Source: Haloplanus sp. CK5-1
GTDB lineage: Archaea > Halobacteriota > Halobacteria > Halobacteriales > Haloferacaceae
Reading direction: 5' to 3'
Length of the DNA: 64,000 bases
NCBI RefSeq assembly: GCF_037201915.1
Contig: NZ_CP147505.1
Span: 1,178,001-1,242,000 of the forward strand
The position numbers and the translations under genes were made by a program. Under the pieces are notes generated by a model. That model was not told where the DNA came from and made no database searches. It worked only from the letters and a program-made list of their open reading frames with translations. Below are positions 14,652-23,808 of the stretch, one piece after another (position 1 is the first letter of the stretch; the number at the start of each line of letters is the position of its first letter).

Positions 14652-15748
14652 TCCCGGAGGAACGCCTCGTCGCCGTACCGGTCGAGAATATCGAGGAATC
14701 CCGCGCGCTGACGCCGGAGTGCCGGCGGTAGGTCGTTGTAGGTGTGATCGAACATCGACGTCGGGTCAGTCTCGACGTCCGAGGCGGCCTCGATGACGGC
14801 CGCGACGTGGTCCTCGATCCCTGCCCGGATCTCGGCGTCCAGGTCGTCGTCGAGGCGGCCGGTCCGTCTGAGAAAGGCCTCGAACCGGTCGATCGGGTCC
14901 CGATCCTTCCAGCGCTCGACTTCCTCGTCGTCGCGGTAGGCCGACGGGTCGTCGGCCGTCGTGTGGGCGCCGTAGCGGTAGGTGACCGCCTCGATCAGCG
15001 TCGGCCTGGTCTCCCCTTCGGCCGGGTCGCGCGCCCGGTCGACCGCCTCTTTGGTCACCTTGTAACACGCCAGCGGGTCCATCCCGTCGACTCGGACACC
15101 CTCCATCCCGTAGGCGTCCGCCTTCACCGCGATGGTGTCGCTCGCCGTCTGGCGCTCGACCGGGTGGGAGATGGCCCAGCCGTTGTTGTTACAGAAGAAG
15201 ACCGTCGGCGTATCGAACACGCCCGCGAAGTTCATCGCCTCGTGGAAGTCGCCCTCGCTGGTCGCGCCGTCGCCGAAGTGAGCGACCGTCACGCCGTCGT
15301 CACCGCTCAGCTTCGACGCCCACGACATCCCGACGGCGTGGGGAAGGTGGTCGGCGATAGCGATGTTGAGCGGGAAGACGTGCTTGTCGGCGAGGCCGGC
15401 GTTCCCCGACTCGTGGCCCATCCAGTACGACACGTAGTCGGCGTCCAAGTCGCGGACGACCACCGCACCGTGTTCGCGGTACTGGTAGAGAATCCAGTCG
15501 TCGTCGTCGAGCGCGTACGTCGAGCCGACCTGTGCGCCCTCCTGTCCCGCGGCGGCGGCGAAGGTGCCGATCCGTCCCTGGCGCTGGAGGTTGATCGCCC
15601 GCTCGTCGAAGTGGCGGGTCAAGCGCATGTCGCGGTAGATGTCCAACAGCGTCTCGTCGGTCAGGTCCGGCACCGCGTCCTCGTCGACCGGGACACCGTC
15701 CTCGTCGAGGACCCGGACGAACTCCCCGTCGTCGTTCACGTCGGCCAC
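14648..15748 (-). CDS. Thiamine-dependent dehydrogenase E1 component alpha subunit
   Basis: A 366-residue E1-alpha of the pyruvate/branched-chain 2-oxoacid dehydrogenase type. The thiamine-pyrophosphate motif is complete: GDGATSEGDFHEAMNFAG followed by FFCNNNGWAIS. The phosphorylation-loop region reads YRYGAHTTADDPSAYRD. No E1-beta, E2 or E3 gene is adjacent, so the partner must be encoded elsewhere. The haloarchaeal E1 enzymes differ in substrate (pyruvate, isoleucine-derived or unknown), so I give no symbol. ATG at 15748 is followed by an acidic leader typical of the group. Confidence 0.88.
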   Translation of the reverse strand: MADVNDDGEFVRVLDEDGVPVDEDAVPDLTDETLLDIYRDMRLTRHFDERAINLQRQGRIGTFAAAAGQEGAQVGSTYALDDDDWILYQYREHGAVVVRDLDADYVSYWMGHESGNAGLADKHVFPLNIAIADHLPHAVGMSWASKLSGDDGVTVAHFGDGATSEGDFHEAMNFAGVFDTPTVFFCNNNGWAISHPVERQTASDTIAVKADAYGMEGVRVDGMDPLACYKVTKEAVDRARDPAEGETRPTLIEAVTYRYGAHTTADDPSAYRDDEEVERWKDRDPIDRFEAFLRRTGRLDDDLDAEIRAGIEDHVAAVIEAASDVETDPTSMFDHTYNDLPPALRRQRAGFLDILDRYGDEAFLRD

Positions 15749-15839
15749 CCCACGCTCGCGGCTGTCGGTCCGTTCGACCGGTGCCTCGGTCGGCGTGACC
15801 GTCGCATACCCCGACCGAGGCGCTCCGCCGAATTAAATC

Positions 15840-16553
15840 CTACCACCCCAGATGCCGCCGCGACTCGCCCAGTGGCGGGAACCACAGCGTCTCCCCCGCG
15901 TCGTCGTCGACGACGCCCGGACGGAGCGTGTCGAGGTCGGTCACCAGCGGCGAGTCGATCCGCTCCCGGCGCTCGATCCGCAGCCCCCGGGCGAACGTCG
16001 AGAAGGCCGGCAGAACCAACACCGGTCGGCCGCGGACCTGTCCATCCCCGGCGAGAAAGCAGTCCCGCTTGCGCCCCGCGGCCGTGAGCGCGGGGTGGAG
16101 GTGACCACAGACGTACCGACCGCCCGCCATCTCGGGGGAGTCGTGTCCGTGACAGACGACCGTCCCGTCGCCGAGCCGATAGGCGTCGTGGACCGGACCC
16201 GGCCACGCCGCGGCTAGGCCGCCGTCGTGGTTGCCGGCGACGGCGATGGGCCGGGCCCCCGCCGCGCGGACGAGCCCCGCGAGCGACCGTATCGTTCCCA
16301 CTGCCCGTGGCGTCGGGTCGCCGAACCGGTGGAGCAGGTCCCCCGCGAAGACGACCGTCTCCGGATCGGTCGCCTCGACGACTCGACCGAGGCGGTCCCG
16401 GAGGCCCGCCCGCTCGTCGAGTAGGAGTCCGACGTTCGATGCCGCTGCCCGCCCGGCGTGGAGGTCCGCGACCACGACGGCCTCGGCTGCGGGAAGGTAC
16501 GCCGCTCGGCCGGCCGTGTGAACGCCTTCGGGACCGTCGGTCGTGGTCGGCAT
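15840..16553 (-). CDS. Calcineurin-like metallophosphoesterase
   Basis: A 237-residue phosphoesterase with all five metal motifs in order: VADLHAGR (about residue 28), FAGDLLHRFG (about 70), VAGNHDGG (about 104), VCHGHDSP (about 133) and CGHLHP (about 149). In many archaea relatives of this gene are called a ligase-associated or Lhr-associated phosphoesterase, but no helicase is adjacent here. It is cytoplasmic, and the substrate is unknown. It stands alone between the E1-alpha and J-domain genes on the same strand. Confidence 0.85.
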   Translation of the reverse strand: MPTTTDGPEGVHTAGRAAYLPAAEAVVVADLHAGRAAASNVGLLLDERAGLRDRLGRVVEATDPETVVFAGDLLHRFGDPTPRAVGTIRSLAGLVRAAGARPIAVAGNHDGGLAAAWPGPVHDAYRLGDGTVVCHGHDSPEMAGGRYVCGHLHPALTAAGRKRDCFLAGDGQVRGRPVLVLPAFSTFARGLRIERRERIDSPLVTDLDTLRPGVVDDDAGETLWFPPLGESRRHLGW

Positions 16554-16583
16554 GGTAATCGAAGGGACCGGACGGACAAAAAG

Positions 16584-17198
16584 TCAGTCCGCGTGCTCCT
16601 TGGCCGTCGTGTACGCCTCCTGCAGGCGGCGGAAGTCCTCGCCGTCGCCGCCGTGGTCGGGGTGTACCTCCTTCACTCGCTCGCGGTAGGCCGCCCTCAC
16701 CTCGTCGGCGTCGGCGGTGGGCTGGAGCCCCAACCGCGAGAACGCCGCCGTCACCGACCCGGTCGCCGTCCCCCCCCGCTCGGCCCCTCCATGGCCGTGT
16801 CCGTCGACCGGAGTTTCGAACGGTAAGCGGCGGCCGAGTTGGGAGCCGGGCATCTCGTGTTCACAGAGGACGGCGTACGTGCCCGCCTCCTCGATCCGGA
16901 AGTACGCCTGTGGATCGAAGGTGATGGCCACCTCCCGTTCGGGCAGGTGGAAGGCGACGGCTTCCCCGTGGACCGTGGCGTCCTCCACGTAGCGCTCGCC
17001 GATGCGTCCCAGATACGTCCGGAGTTCGGTCCGCCGGCGATCGGTGCCGTCGATCCGCCGGGACCGCTCGGTCCGTGGTGTGGGATACAGGCGGTCGCCG
17101 GCGACGAAGATACCGGCTACGACCGCGATCGCTGTGATACCCATGGCGACGCCGACGAGCAACCACGGCGGCACGAGGCTGAACCACTCCGGCGACAC
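16584..17198 (-). CDS. Membrane-anchored J-domain protein
   Basis: A 204-residue protein with an N-terminal transmembrane helix (LVGVAMGITAIAVVAGIFVAG), a central soluble region with two cysteines apart (residues about 60-125), a His/Gly linker (DGHGHGGAERGG) and a C-terminal J domain. That domain holds TADADEVRAAYRERVKEVHPDH and DFRRLQEAYTTAKEHA. The HPD tripeptide needed to stimulate Hsp70 is intact. The J domain is at the C-terminus, as in DjlA-type proteins, not at the N-terminus as in classic DnaJ. It may recruit DnaK to the membrane surface; this is inferred from the architecture. Confidence 0.8.
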   Translation of the reverse strand: MSPEWFSLVPPWLLVGVAMGITAIAVVAGIFVAGDRLYPTPRTERSRRIDGTDRRRTELRTYLGRIGERYVEDATVHGEAVAFHLPEREVAITFDPQAYFRIEEAGTYAVLCEHEMPGSQLGRRLPFETPVDGHGHGGAERGGTATGSVTAAFSRLGLQPTADADEVRAAYRERVKEVHPDHGGDGEDFRRLQEAYTTAKEHAD

Positions 17199-17238
17199 GC
17201 TTTCTCCTTACGCGTCCGAGATAAAGAAACTCTCGTCC

Positions 17239-17997
17239 TCAGCCGATGTACCGGAGGTCGTCGTCGGTGGGCATCTGTGCTCCCTGGTTTTGCATCTCCT
17301 GGATCTTGCCGACGACCTCCTCCATCTCGTCGGCGCGGTCCTCCAAGGACTCGTAGTCGAGGTCGAACTCGAGCAGCGACTCCAGAACTTCGAGCACCGC
17401 CCGGGCGCTCTTGGGGTCGACCAGGTAGCCGCTGGTCTCGCCCATCAGACAGGCGGCGTCGACGTCGCGACGCGCGCCCAGTCCCAGCAACAGGCCGCTC
17501 ACGCCGACGATGCCGCCGGCGGGTTCGTCCTCCCGGAACTCGACGCCTTCGGCCTCGAGGTCGTCGATCCGGTCGGCGTCGGTCACCGCTCCCAGGACGT
17601 GGTACTCCTCGATGAGTTCGCCCGTCGGGACGCCGCCGAGCGCGAACAGTTCCTCGACGCCGAGGTCCTCGCTCACGTCGAGAAACGCCTCGGTGAGGTG
17701 GTAGTGTCCGGCGTTGCTCCCCGCCTGGTGGTCGCCGGTGAGGACGAGGAGGTCACGTCCGTCCGTCTCGACGGCGTGAAATTCGGCGTGGACCAGGTCC
17801 GCCACCCCCTCCTCGTCGATGCTCACCTGTGGCGGGAACTCGTCCGCGTACACCCGCCGGACGAGTTCGCTCTCGAACTCCTCGAGGAGGTACTCCGCGG
17901 CGAGTTTGCCGACGTGGCCGACTCCGGGCAACCCCTCGATGAGCACCGGATCCGACAGCGTCGGCTCCGCGACCGTCTCGATATCGATGGCGTCCAT
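17239..17997 (-). CDS. PAC2-family proteasome assembly chaperone homologue
   Basis: A 252-residue protein of the PAC2/PbaB family. The N-terminal motif VLIEGLPGVGHVGKLAAEYL (residues 18-37) is diagnostic. The middle has VLTGDHQAGSNAGHYHLTEA, and the C-terminus is a charged helix (LESLLEFDLDYESLEDRADEM) ending in YIG. Archaeal members help assemble or cap 20S proteasomes. It is the last gene of the L44e-S27e-aIF2-alpha-Nop10 operon, five bases downstream of the nop10 stop, a linkage well conserved in archaea. Confidence 0.88.
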   Translation of the reverse strand: MDAIDIETVAEPTLSDPVLIEGLPGVGHVGKLAAEYLLEEFESELVRRVYADEFPPQVSIDEEGVADLVHAEFHAVETDGRDLLVLTGDHQAGSNAGHYHLTEAFLDVSEDLGVEELFALGGVPTGELIEEYHVLGAVTDADRIDDLEAEGVEFREDEPAGGIVGVSGLLLGLGARRDVDAACLMGETSGYLVDPKSARAVLEVLESLLEFDLDYESLEDRADEMEEVVGKIQEMQNQGAQMPTDDDLRYIG

Positions 17998-18002
17998 ACG
18001 CC

Positions 18003-18185
18003 CTACTCCCGGTCCCGGCGTTTAAGAGCGCGTCGGTACTCCCCGTAGGGATCGGCGGGGTCGAACGGCGCCGGGGCGGTGTTCACCGCCGCCGCGCCAC
18101 AGGTCGGACAGTCCGATCCGAGGGTGTACACCGGTCGGTCGTGTGCGGACCGCCACTCGCTACACACTCGGATGTCCGACTTCAT
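18003..18185 (-). CDS. nop10: H/ACA ribonucleoprotein Nop10
   Basis: A 60-residue protein with the archaeal Nop10 layout: a short zinc ribbon containing RVCSEW and [11 protein letters not shown], then the linker and helix [20 protein letters not shown]. It binds the pseudouridine synthase Cbf5 in H/ACA guide RNPs for rRNA pseudouridylation. Its start overlaps the stop of the aIF2-alpha gene by four bases (ATGA), so it is translated with that gene. Confidence 0.93.
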   Translation of the reverse strand: MKSDIRVCSEWRSAHDRPVYTLGSDCPTCGAAAVNTAPAPFDPADPYGEYRRALKRRDRE

Positions 18186-18982
18186 TCCTCGTCGGTGCGA
18201 CGCTCGCGGTGGTACTCGCCGGTGCCGCCGGCCTCGGCGATGGCGGCCCGGGCACGTTCCGCGCTGGCTTCGAGTTCCGACTCCGCGGTCTTGTAGTCGG
18301 GTGCGCGCACTTGGATGCGGTACTCCGGCGATCCGACGTAGGAGACCGACAGTTCGATCTCGTCGCTCACGCCGCCGTCGCCCTCGGCGGCCCGGAGCGC
18401 CGCCTTGATGTCGTCGACGCCGTCGGCGTTCGGACACTCGAGGTCGACGTAGCCCGTGACGTTGACGTAGGGCACCGAGACGTTCTCGCGGGCGGTCGAG
18501 ACGACCGTCTCGATCGTCTCCTCGTCGAGGTCGATCCCGTCGAGGGCGTCCTCGCCGCGGATCGCCGCCGTCTCGAAGGCGTCGTAGAGGCTCTCGAACT
18601 CCGCCAGCAGGGCATCCGCGACCTCCTGGTAGCGCTCGTCGGAGACGTCCTCGCCGAAGGCGATGCCCATCCAGTTGTCCGCCTTCTGCTCGTTTTTCCA
18701 CTCCTGGATCTTCTCTTTGCGCTGGTGTTCGTTGACGTCCTTGATCGAGAGGTCGATCTGCTGGGACCCCTCGTCCACGTCGAGCACCTTCGCGACGACC
18801 GTCTGTCCCTCGCGGACGTGGTCGCGGACGTTCTTGATCCAGCCGCTGGCGACCTCGCTGATGTGGGCGAGACCGCGCTTGTCCTCGTACTCCTCGAGGT
18901 CGACGAACACGCCGAAGTCGGTGATCTCGTCGACCTTGCCGACGACGAGTTCGCCCGTCTCGGGCCAGCCACTGTACTTCAT
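18182..18982 (-). CDS. eif2a: Translation initiation factor aIF2 alpha subunit
   Basis: A 266-residue alpha subunit of the initiator-tRNA-carrying aIF2. An S1/OB domain fills residues 1-85 ([20 protein letters not shown], then [14 protein letters not shown]). A helical domain follows ([20 protein letters not shown]) and then the C-terminal alpha/beta domain ([20 protein letters not shown]). I start at ATG 18982 (MKYSGWPE), the universal family start; the upstream open extension crosses the gap from S27e. The gene sits between rps27e and nop10 in one operon. Confidence 0.95.
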   Translation of the reverse strand: MKYSGWPETGELVVGKVDEITDFGVFVDLEEYEDKRGLAHISEVASGWIKNVRDHVREGQTVVAKVLDVDEGSQQIDLSIKDVNEHQRKEKIQEWKNEQKADNWMGIAFGEDVSDERYQEVADALLAEFESLYDAFETAAIRGEDALDGIDLDEETIETVVSTARENVSVPYVNVTGYVDLECPNADGVDDIKAALRAAEGDGGVSDEIELSVSYVGSPEYRIQVRAPDYKTAESELEASAERARAAIAEAGGTGEYHRERRTDEE

Positions 18983-18992
18983 GGTGGAGATA

Positions 18993-19166
18993 TCAGCGTG
19001 CCTCGACGGTGCCGGTGACCTCGCCCTCGAACTCCGAGTGGCCGCCGGTCGGTCGGGCGAGTGTGCTCCCACAGACCGCGCAGTTCACCGTCGTCGCGAC
19101 CTTGCCGAAGACGGTCTGCTCGTTGCCACAGTCGGCACACTCGACGCTCTTGAAGTCCCCAGTCAT
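18993..19166 (-). CDS. rps27e: Ribosomal protein S27e
   Basis: A 57-residue small-subunit protein with the C4 zinc ribbon CADCGN (residues 10-15) and CAVCGST (residues 29-35). The length is normal for archaea. ATG 19166 overlaps the last codons of rpl44e (stop at 19163-19165), so the two are coupled. A ten-base gap follows before aIF2-alpha. Confidence 0.95.
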   Translation of the reverse strand: MTGDFKSVECADCGNEQTVFGKVATTVNCAVCGSTLARPTGGHSEFEGEVTGTVEAR

Positions 19167-19444
19167 TCCTGGAACTCCAGTCGGCCGGCGCGCCATCCCT
19201 CGCGCATGTGGGCCTTCCCACACTCGGAGCAGCGGTACTTCAGGTTGGTCTTCTTCGTGGGCTTGTCGCCACCGGGCACCTTCGAGAACTTCCCGGCGTT
19301 GCCGATGGTGGACGTGTTGCGCTCGCGCTGTCGGTCGATCCACTTCATGCCCGTCTCGCGGCCCCGACGCACTTTCTCGACCTCGTGCTCGAAGTGCCCG
19401 TTGCAGTGCGGGCAGTACGTGTTGAATCGGCGTGGCATCTGCAT
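19163..19444 (-). CDS. rpl44e: Ribosomal protein L44e
   Basis: A 93-residue large-subunit protein with zinc knuckles CPHC (residues 11-14) and CSEC (residues 72-75), and the core [20 protein letters not shown]. First gene of the translation operon. ATG 19444 ([11 protein letters not shown]) is the usual haloarchaeal start; the second Met at 19438 is an alternative. The TATA-poor region 19445-19611 upstream also carries the divergent promoter of the small gene at 19612. Confidence 0.95.
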   Translation of the reverse strand: MQMPRRFNTYCPHCNGHFEHEVEKVRRGRETGMKWIDRQRERNTSTIGNAGKFSKVPGGDKPTKKTNLKYRCSECGKAHMREGWRAGRLEFQE

Positions 19445-19611
19445 AGATAATCTACCTTACCGGGGATTTCGCGCCGGGCGTTAAAACCCGTTTGGTTCGC
19501 CGGCGGCCGGCGACGACTCGCCGTGGTGCGTGGCCGTCGACGCTCGGCGGCCACCCTCGTCTCCCGACCGCCATCGAAGCGATTAAGCCCGAACTGTCCG
19601 AACGCCCGCCC

Positions 19612-19875
19612 ATGCAGCACCTCATCGTCAGGGGGGACCCCGGCATCCGGAAGGACGCCGTCATCGACTACGACGGCGAGGAGCAGGTCTGTTTCTCGAT
19701 CCAGCGCCAGGGCGACTACCACGGCCCCGACGAGGTCCAACTCTGGTGTACCATCGGCACGCCCGACGAGCGCGAGAGCTTCGAGAAGCGACGATACGTC
19801 CCACACTGGCTCGACGTGGATTCGATCGACGCCGACGCGCTCGACGTGGTGTCGTCACTCGGTCGGCAGTCGTAG
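19612..19875 (+). CDS. HAH_0734-like small conserved protein
   Basis: An 87-residue soluble acidic protein starting MQHLIVRGDPGIRKDAVIDY and ending in a short helix (DADALDVVSSLG). The sequence resembles a haloarchaea-specific family I know as HAH_0734; the function is unknown. A TATA-like GCGATTAAG lies about 25-33 bases before ATG 19612. It is divergent from the L44e operon, and 32 bases separate its stop from the end of the convergent DUF2298 gene. Confidence 0.75.
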   Translation: MQHLIVRGDPGIRKDAVIDYDGEEQVCFSIQRQGDYHGPDEVQLWCTIGTPDERESFEKRRYVPHWLDVDSIDADALDVVSSLGRQS

Positions 19876-19907
19876 CGTAGCGTCGTGGGCCACGTCCACG
19901 GCACGGC

Positions 19908-22220
19908 CTATCCGTCGACCTGCGGATCGTCCACCCGATAGATCGTCACCGCCTCGTTCTCGAAGACGGGCGTCAGCCCGTCGACGCCGTCGAACGCGAC
20001 CGGCCCGTAGCGGGCGCGCTCCGCCGGCCCCACCCACACGTAGTCGACGCCGTACGCCTCCAACACGTCGACGGTCCGCTCGGGCGATCCGGTGTAGGCG
20101 TCGTCGACGCCGCGGACCCGCGAGAGGTACGGCTCCCGGCCGCGGTAGCCGACCTCGTGGTGCCAGCCCGCGACCGTCGGGACGCCCGTCAGACTCGCGG
20201 CAGGACTCGAGTCCCAACTGTACATTCCGGGCGGTGCGGGCGCGTCGCCGCCGGGACCGGGGTAGCGACTCGTCGCCGGCGCGGACAGCAGGGTCGGCCG
20301 ACCGGACAGGTCGTCGACGTAGGCGATGGCCGCCGCCTCCTCGGGGTGCTCCCGTTCGACGAACGCCGTGGCGTCGAGGGTCGGCTCCCCGCCCGGCGCG
20401 AAGTGCGCCGAGAGCGCGAGTCCCGCGTACGGTACCGTGGCGGCGACGACGGCGACGGCCAAGCCGGCCCGGAGCCACCGCGAGCGGGTCCCCGGGACCG
20501 ACACCCCGCCGACCCACCGCGCGAACGCTGGCAGGGCGACGCCCGCGGCCACGCCCCACAGCACCCACACCTGCATGTACGTCTTGAACACGGTGTTCAT
20601 GCGGAGCGGTCCGGCCTGCTCGACGACGTACACCAGTTCGACCAGCCCGACCAGCCCCGCGCCGGCGACGATCAGGACCGTCTCGAACCCGACCGGCCGG
20701 TCGGTCCGGCAGGCGGCCCACCCCAGAACGAGCAACGGGCCGGCGAGGAGGGCGACGGCGAGGTTCGCCGTCGCCGCGAGCAGGCCGAGTGCACCGAGGC
20801 CAACGAGCGGCGCGACGACGCGGTCGACCGACAGCCGATCCAGCAGGTACGCGAGGAAGGTGACGACGAAGGCCCCGTGGACGAGCAGGAGTGCTGGGAG
20901 GCTGGATCGCTCCGCGGCGTCGAGGAGTGCGACTTCGCGGCCGCTCCCGGCCCCGAGCAGAAACGGAAGCGACAGGACACCACCGAGGACACCGGCGACG
21001 CCGGCGACGGCGAGCGCGCCCCCGAGGTGGGCGAGTTCGTCGGCGAGTGGCCCCGTCGACCGGTCACGGCGCCACGCCGCGAGCCGACGGGAGAGGATCG
21101 GCCACGGGTCGGACGGGCCGAGCGCGGCGGCTAGGAAGAGCAGGCCGAACACCGAGGGGACACTCCACGTGTCGACGACGGTCTGGAACCCCGCGAGCAG
21201 GGGGAGGGCGAGGAACGCGAGTCGGCGCCGTCGCCAGAGGTCGCCCGGCGGCGTCCGGTAGAGGGCGAAGGCGAGCGCGGCCGCCAGCAGGAGGAACGGC
21301 GTCCCCATCATGTGGGCGTGGAGGTCGCCGTTCAGCCACGCGAACAGGGGGAACTCGTTGATCGTCCCGGGGACGACGCGGCTGGCGGTCCAGTAGGAGA
21401 ACGTGTCGACGCTCCCCCCGACGGTGTCGGCCGAGTAACGCGTCCGGGCGGCGACGGCCCGAACCACGTCGGCCCGGAGCGACCCCGGGAGCCAGCCGAC
21501 CAGGAGGCGACCGGCCGTGACGAGGTTGCTCGCGACGCCGACGAAGAAGGCCGCTGCCAGTCCCGCCGCCCGCCACGACCCGGCACGTTCGTGCGCCACC
21601 GCGCCCGCGAGGCCGTAGGCGGCGGTCACCAGCGTCGCGTAGAAGCCCGCCAGCGAGAGGTTGTAGGCGTAGCGGGTCGGCGTAGCGGTGAGGTCGGCGA
21701 GTAACGCCGTCACCAAGTGGCCGCCGTAGTAGTAGCGAACGGGTTCGCCCGCGAACCACATGTCTTCGGGCGGGAGGCTTCCCGCGCGGTCGAGCGCTTT
21801 CAACAGGCCGAAATCGAGGAACTTCTCGCCGCCGACGGGGTAGACCGCGGGGTCGACGGCGCGGACGACCACCAGCGCGCCGAAGGCGACGACGAACACC
21901 GCCGCCGCCTCCACGCTCCGACGGCCGGGGCGAACGCCGGCGGCGAGGCGGAGCCGCCGGTCCCGGAGCGCGTCCCGGTCGAGCCCCGCGACCAGAGCGA
22001 GCGCGACGAGGACGGCGACGCTCGCGGCGAGGGCGGCGGGGCCGAAAGTGAGGTGGCCGACCCAGTAGGCCGTCGTGCCCACGATCACGAGCGCCGTCGG
22101 GAGGCCGAATCCAACGCCCCGGCCGGGGAGCGTCGAGAGCAGGCGGGCGGCGACGACCCGCCCGAGACCGGCGAGGACGGCGTACGCGACGAGCCACCGG
22201 AGGACGAGACCGTACTCCAT
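19908..22220 (-). CDS. DUF2298 polytopic membrane protein (putative glycosyltransferase)
   Basis: A 770-residue protein with about 16-18 transmembrane helices. The DUF2298 signature is clear near residue 130: GGEKFLDFGLLKALDRAGSL, PPEDMWFAGEP, YYYGGHL. The exposed C-terminal part (FAPGGEPTLDATAFVEREHP, then YVWVGPAERARYGPV) lies outside the membrane. The family is distantly related to PMT/GT39-type glycosyltransferases that use dolichyl-phosphate sugars. A GT2 and a GtrA gene diverge from it across a shared 130-base promoter region, which suggests a surface glycosylation module. Confidence 0.85.
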   Translation of the reverse strand: MEYGLVLRWLVAYAVLAGLGRVVAARLLSTLPGRGVGFGLPTALVIVGTTAYWVGHLTFGPAALAASVAVLVALALVAGLDRDALRDRRLRLAAGVRPGRRSVEAAAVFVVAFGALVVVRAVDPAVYPVGGEKFLDFGLLKALDRAGSLPPEDMWFAGEPVRYYYGGHLVTALLADLTATPTRYAYNLSLAGFYATLVTAAYGLAGAVAHERAGSWRAAGLAAAFFVGVASNLVTAGRLLVGWLPGSLRADVVRAVAARTRYSADTVGGSVDTFSYWTASRVVPGTINEFPLFAWLNGDLHAHMMGTPFLLLAAALAFALYRTPPGDLWRRRRLAFLALPLLAGFQTVVDTWSVPSVFGLLFLAAALGPSDPWPILSRRLAAWRRDRSTGPLADELAHLGGALAVAGVAGVLGGVLSLPFLLGAGSGREVALLDAAERSSLPALLLVHGAFVVTFLAYLLDRLSVDRVVAPLVGLGALGLLAATANLAVALLAGPLLVLGWAACRTDRPVGFETVLIVAGAGLVGLVELVYVVEQAGPLRMNTVFKTYMQVWVLWGVAAGVALPAFARWVGGVSVPGTRSRWLRAGLAVAVVAATVPYAGLALSAHFAPGGEPTLDATAFVEREHPEEAAAIAYVDDLSGRPTLLSAPATSRYPGPGGDAPAPPGMYSWDSSPAASLTGVPTVAGWHHEVGYRGREPYLSRVRGVDDAYTGSPERTVDVLEAYGVDYVWVGPAERARYGPVAFDGVDGLTPVFENEAVTIYRVDDPQVDG

Positions 22221-22350
22221 CTATCGGATCAGGTGTCAGCGGCGATAAACAGTTTGTGGTGTGTGTCGGCCGCGCGGTCACCCGAACCTCGGTGTCGACG
22301 CCGCAACCGAAGTCGGTCGGTTTTTTACTGCCGTCGCGAAAGGCGTTCCC

Positions 22351-23121
22351 ATGACCCGTTCCGTCGGGGTGGTTCTCCCCGCGTACCACCCGGACGTCGA
22401 CCGACTGGCGGCCTACGTCGACGCCCTCCACGAGACGGTCTCCCCCGAGGTGATCCGCGTCGAACTCGACGCGGCGGAGCCGTCGGTCCGCGACCGCCTC
22501 GCGTCGCTGCCAGTCACGGTCAACGAGGCGTCGACCCGCCGGGGAAAGGGAGCGGCGATCACCGCCGGCTTCGAGGCGCTGTCGACGGACGTGGTTGCCT
22601 TCGCCGACGCCGACGGCAGCACGCCCGCGGCCTCCGTCGCCGACGTGCTCCGGCCGGTCGTGGCCGGCGACGCCGACCTCGCAGTCGGCTCCCGGCGACA
22701 CCCCGACGCGACCGTCCAGTCCCACCAGACCGTCGCCCGCCGACACCTGGGCGATGGCTTCGCGTGGCTCGCCCGTCGACTGCTCGACGTCCACCTCTAC
22801 GACTACCAGTGTGGCGCGAAGGCGCTCACCCGGGACGCTTGGGAGCGGGTTCGCACCCACCTCACCGAACCCGGCTTCGCGTGGGACATCGAACTCGTCG
22901 CCATCGCCGACGCCGCCGACTGTCGGATCGTCGAGGTGCCCGTCGTCTGGGAGGACCGTCCCGAGTCGACCGTCTCGCCCGTGCGCACGACGCTCCGTCT
23001 CGGCCGGGGACTGATCGCCGCCCGCCATCGCGCCCGACTCCTCCGCGACGACCGCCTGCACACGCTCCTCGACCGACAGCGCGAATCGCCGCCCTCGCTC
23101 GTCGACCGGGACCACCGATGA
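22351..23121 (+). CDS. GT2 family glycosyltransferase (dolichyl-phosphate hexose synthase-like)
   Basis: A 256-residue soluble GT-A enzyme. Features seen are VVLPAYHPD at the N-terminus, RRGKGAAITAGFEA, the metal-binding DADG (FADADGSTP, about residue 90), VGSRRHPDA, and the polyprenyl-phosphate-hexose-synthase block YDYQCGAKALTRDAW with FAWDIELV. It probably transfers a sugar from NDP-sugar to dolichyl phosphate on the cytoplasmic face. Start ATG 22351 follows a TATA-like TTTTTTACT. The stop overlaps the GtrA start (ATGA), as in flippase-coupled glycosylation pairs. Confidence 0.85.
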   Translation: MTRSVGVVLPAYHPDVDRLAAYVDALHETVSPEVIRVELDAAEPSVRDRLASLPVTVNEASTRRGKGAAITAGFEALSTDVVAFADADGSTPAASVADVLRPVVAGDADLAVGSRRHPDATVQSHQTVARRHLGDGFAWLARRLLDVHLYDYQCGAKALTRDAWERVRTHLTEPGFAWDIELVAIADAADCRIVEVPVVWEDRPESTVSPVRTTLRLGRGLIAARHRARLLRDDRLHTLLDRQRESPPSLVDRDHR

Positions 23122-23576
23122 GCGGGGGGCTCGGCAAACTGGAGGAACTGTACTCGGGGATCAGGTTCGGCCAGTTCGTCTCCGTCGGTGCGGTGGGGGC
23201 AACGGCGGAGACGATCGTCGTCGCGATCCTGACTGCCGGCTACGGCCTCCTCCCACAACTGGCGAAGGCGGCCGGGGCCGAAGTGTCGATCACGCTCATG
23301 TTCCTGATCAACGACCGGTGGACGTTCTCGGAGGCGGGCTCCGAGGGGTGGCTGGCGGGCGGGCGGCGCTACCTCAAGTCGCATCTGGTCCGTGCCGGTG
23401 GCCTGTTCGTCGGCTTCGCCGTCCTGACCGTGCTGACGAGTTGGACCGACGTGACGCTCGTGGTGTTCGGGGCCGACCTCTGGCCGACCGTGGCCAACGC
23501 CATCGGTATCGGTTGTGGCATGCTGTTGAACTACCTCACCGAGGGGCTGTTCACGTGGCGTGTCGGCCGCGAGTGA
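23118..23576 (+). CDS. GtrA family membrane protein
   Basis: A 152-residue protein with four transmembrane helices. Family marks are RFGQFVSVGAVGATAETIV, FLINDRWTFSEAG and the C-terminal LNYLTEGLFTW. GtrA proteins are thought to flip polyprenyl-linked sugars or assist glycosyltransferases. It is translationally coupled to the GT2 gene, and together with DUF2298 it forms a compact glycosylation cluster. Confidence 0.88.
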   Translation: MSGGLGKLEELYSGIRFGQFVSVGAVGATAETIVVAILTAGYGLLPQLAKAAGAEVSITLMFLINDRWTFSEAGSEGWLAGGRRYLKSHLVRAGGLFVGFAVLTVLTSWTDVTLVVFGADLWPTVANAIGIGCGMLLNYLTEGLFTWRVGRE

Positions 23577-23643
23577 CGCGTCGGAATCCACGGACGGTAC
23601 GCGAATCACAACCCTTAATGCCGCGACCGGATTCGGATTCGGT

Positions 23644-23718
23644 AGCGGGATGGGATAGCCAGGAGATTCCGCCGGGCTCATAACCCGGAGATCGGTGGTT
23701 CAAATCCACTTCCCGCTA
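23644..23718 (+). tRNA. Initiator tRNA-Met (anticodon CAT)
   Basis: A complete cloverleaf: acceptor arms AGCGGGA and TCCCGCT with discriminator A at 23718, anticodon loop CTCATAA with CAT at 23679-23681, and T arm GGTGGTTCAAATCCAC. The A1-U72 pair and the three G-C pairs at the foot of the anticodon stem (GGG/CCC) mark it as initiator, not elongator. There is no intron. A TATA-like CCTTAATG lies about 25-32 bases upstream. Confidence 0.95.
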
Positions 23719-23808
23719 TCTTTCGGACGACACCACGACCGAGGAGCGACGGCGACGTGGTCGCGCCACTCCGTCGGTTTTATGATTCGACGGGTGACAC
23801 TCCCGGAT

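Noticed and set aside
21064-23115. Long minus-strand open frame across the GT2 and DUF2298 region
   Set aside because: It overlaps the GT2 and DUF2298 genes in other frames and contains long Arg/Pro/Gly stretches, typical of shadow reading.
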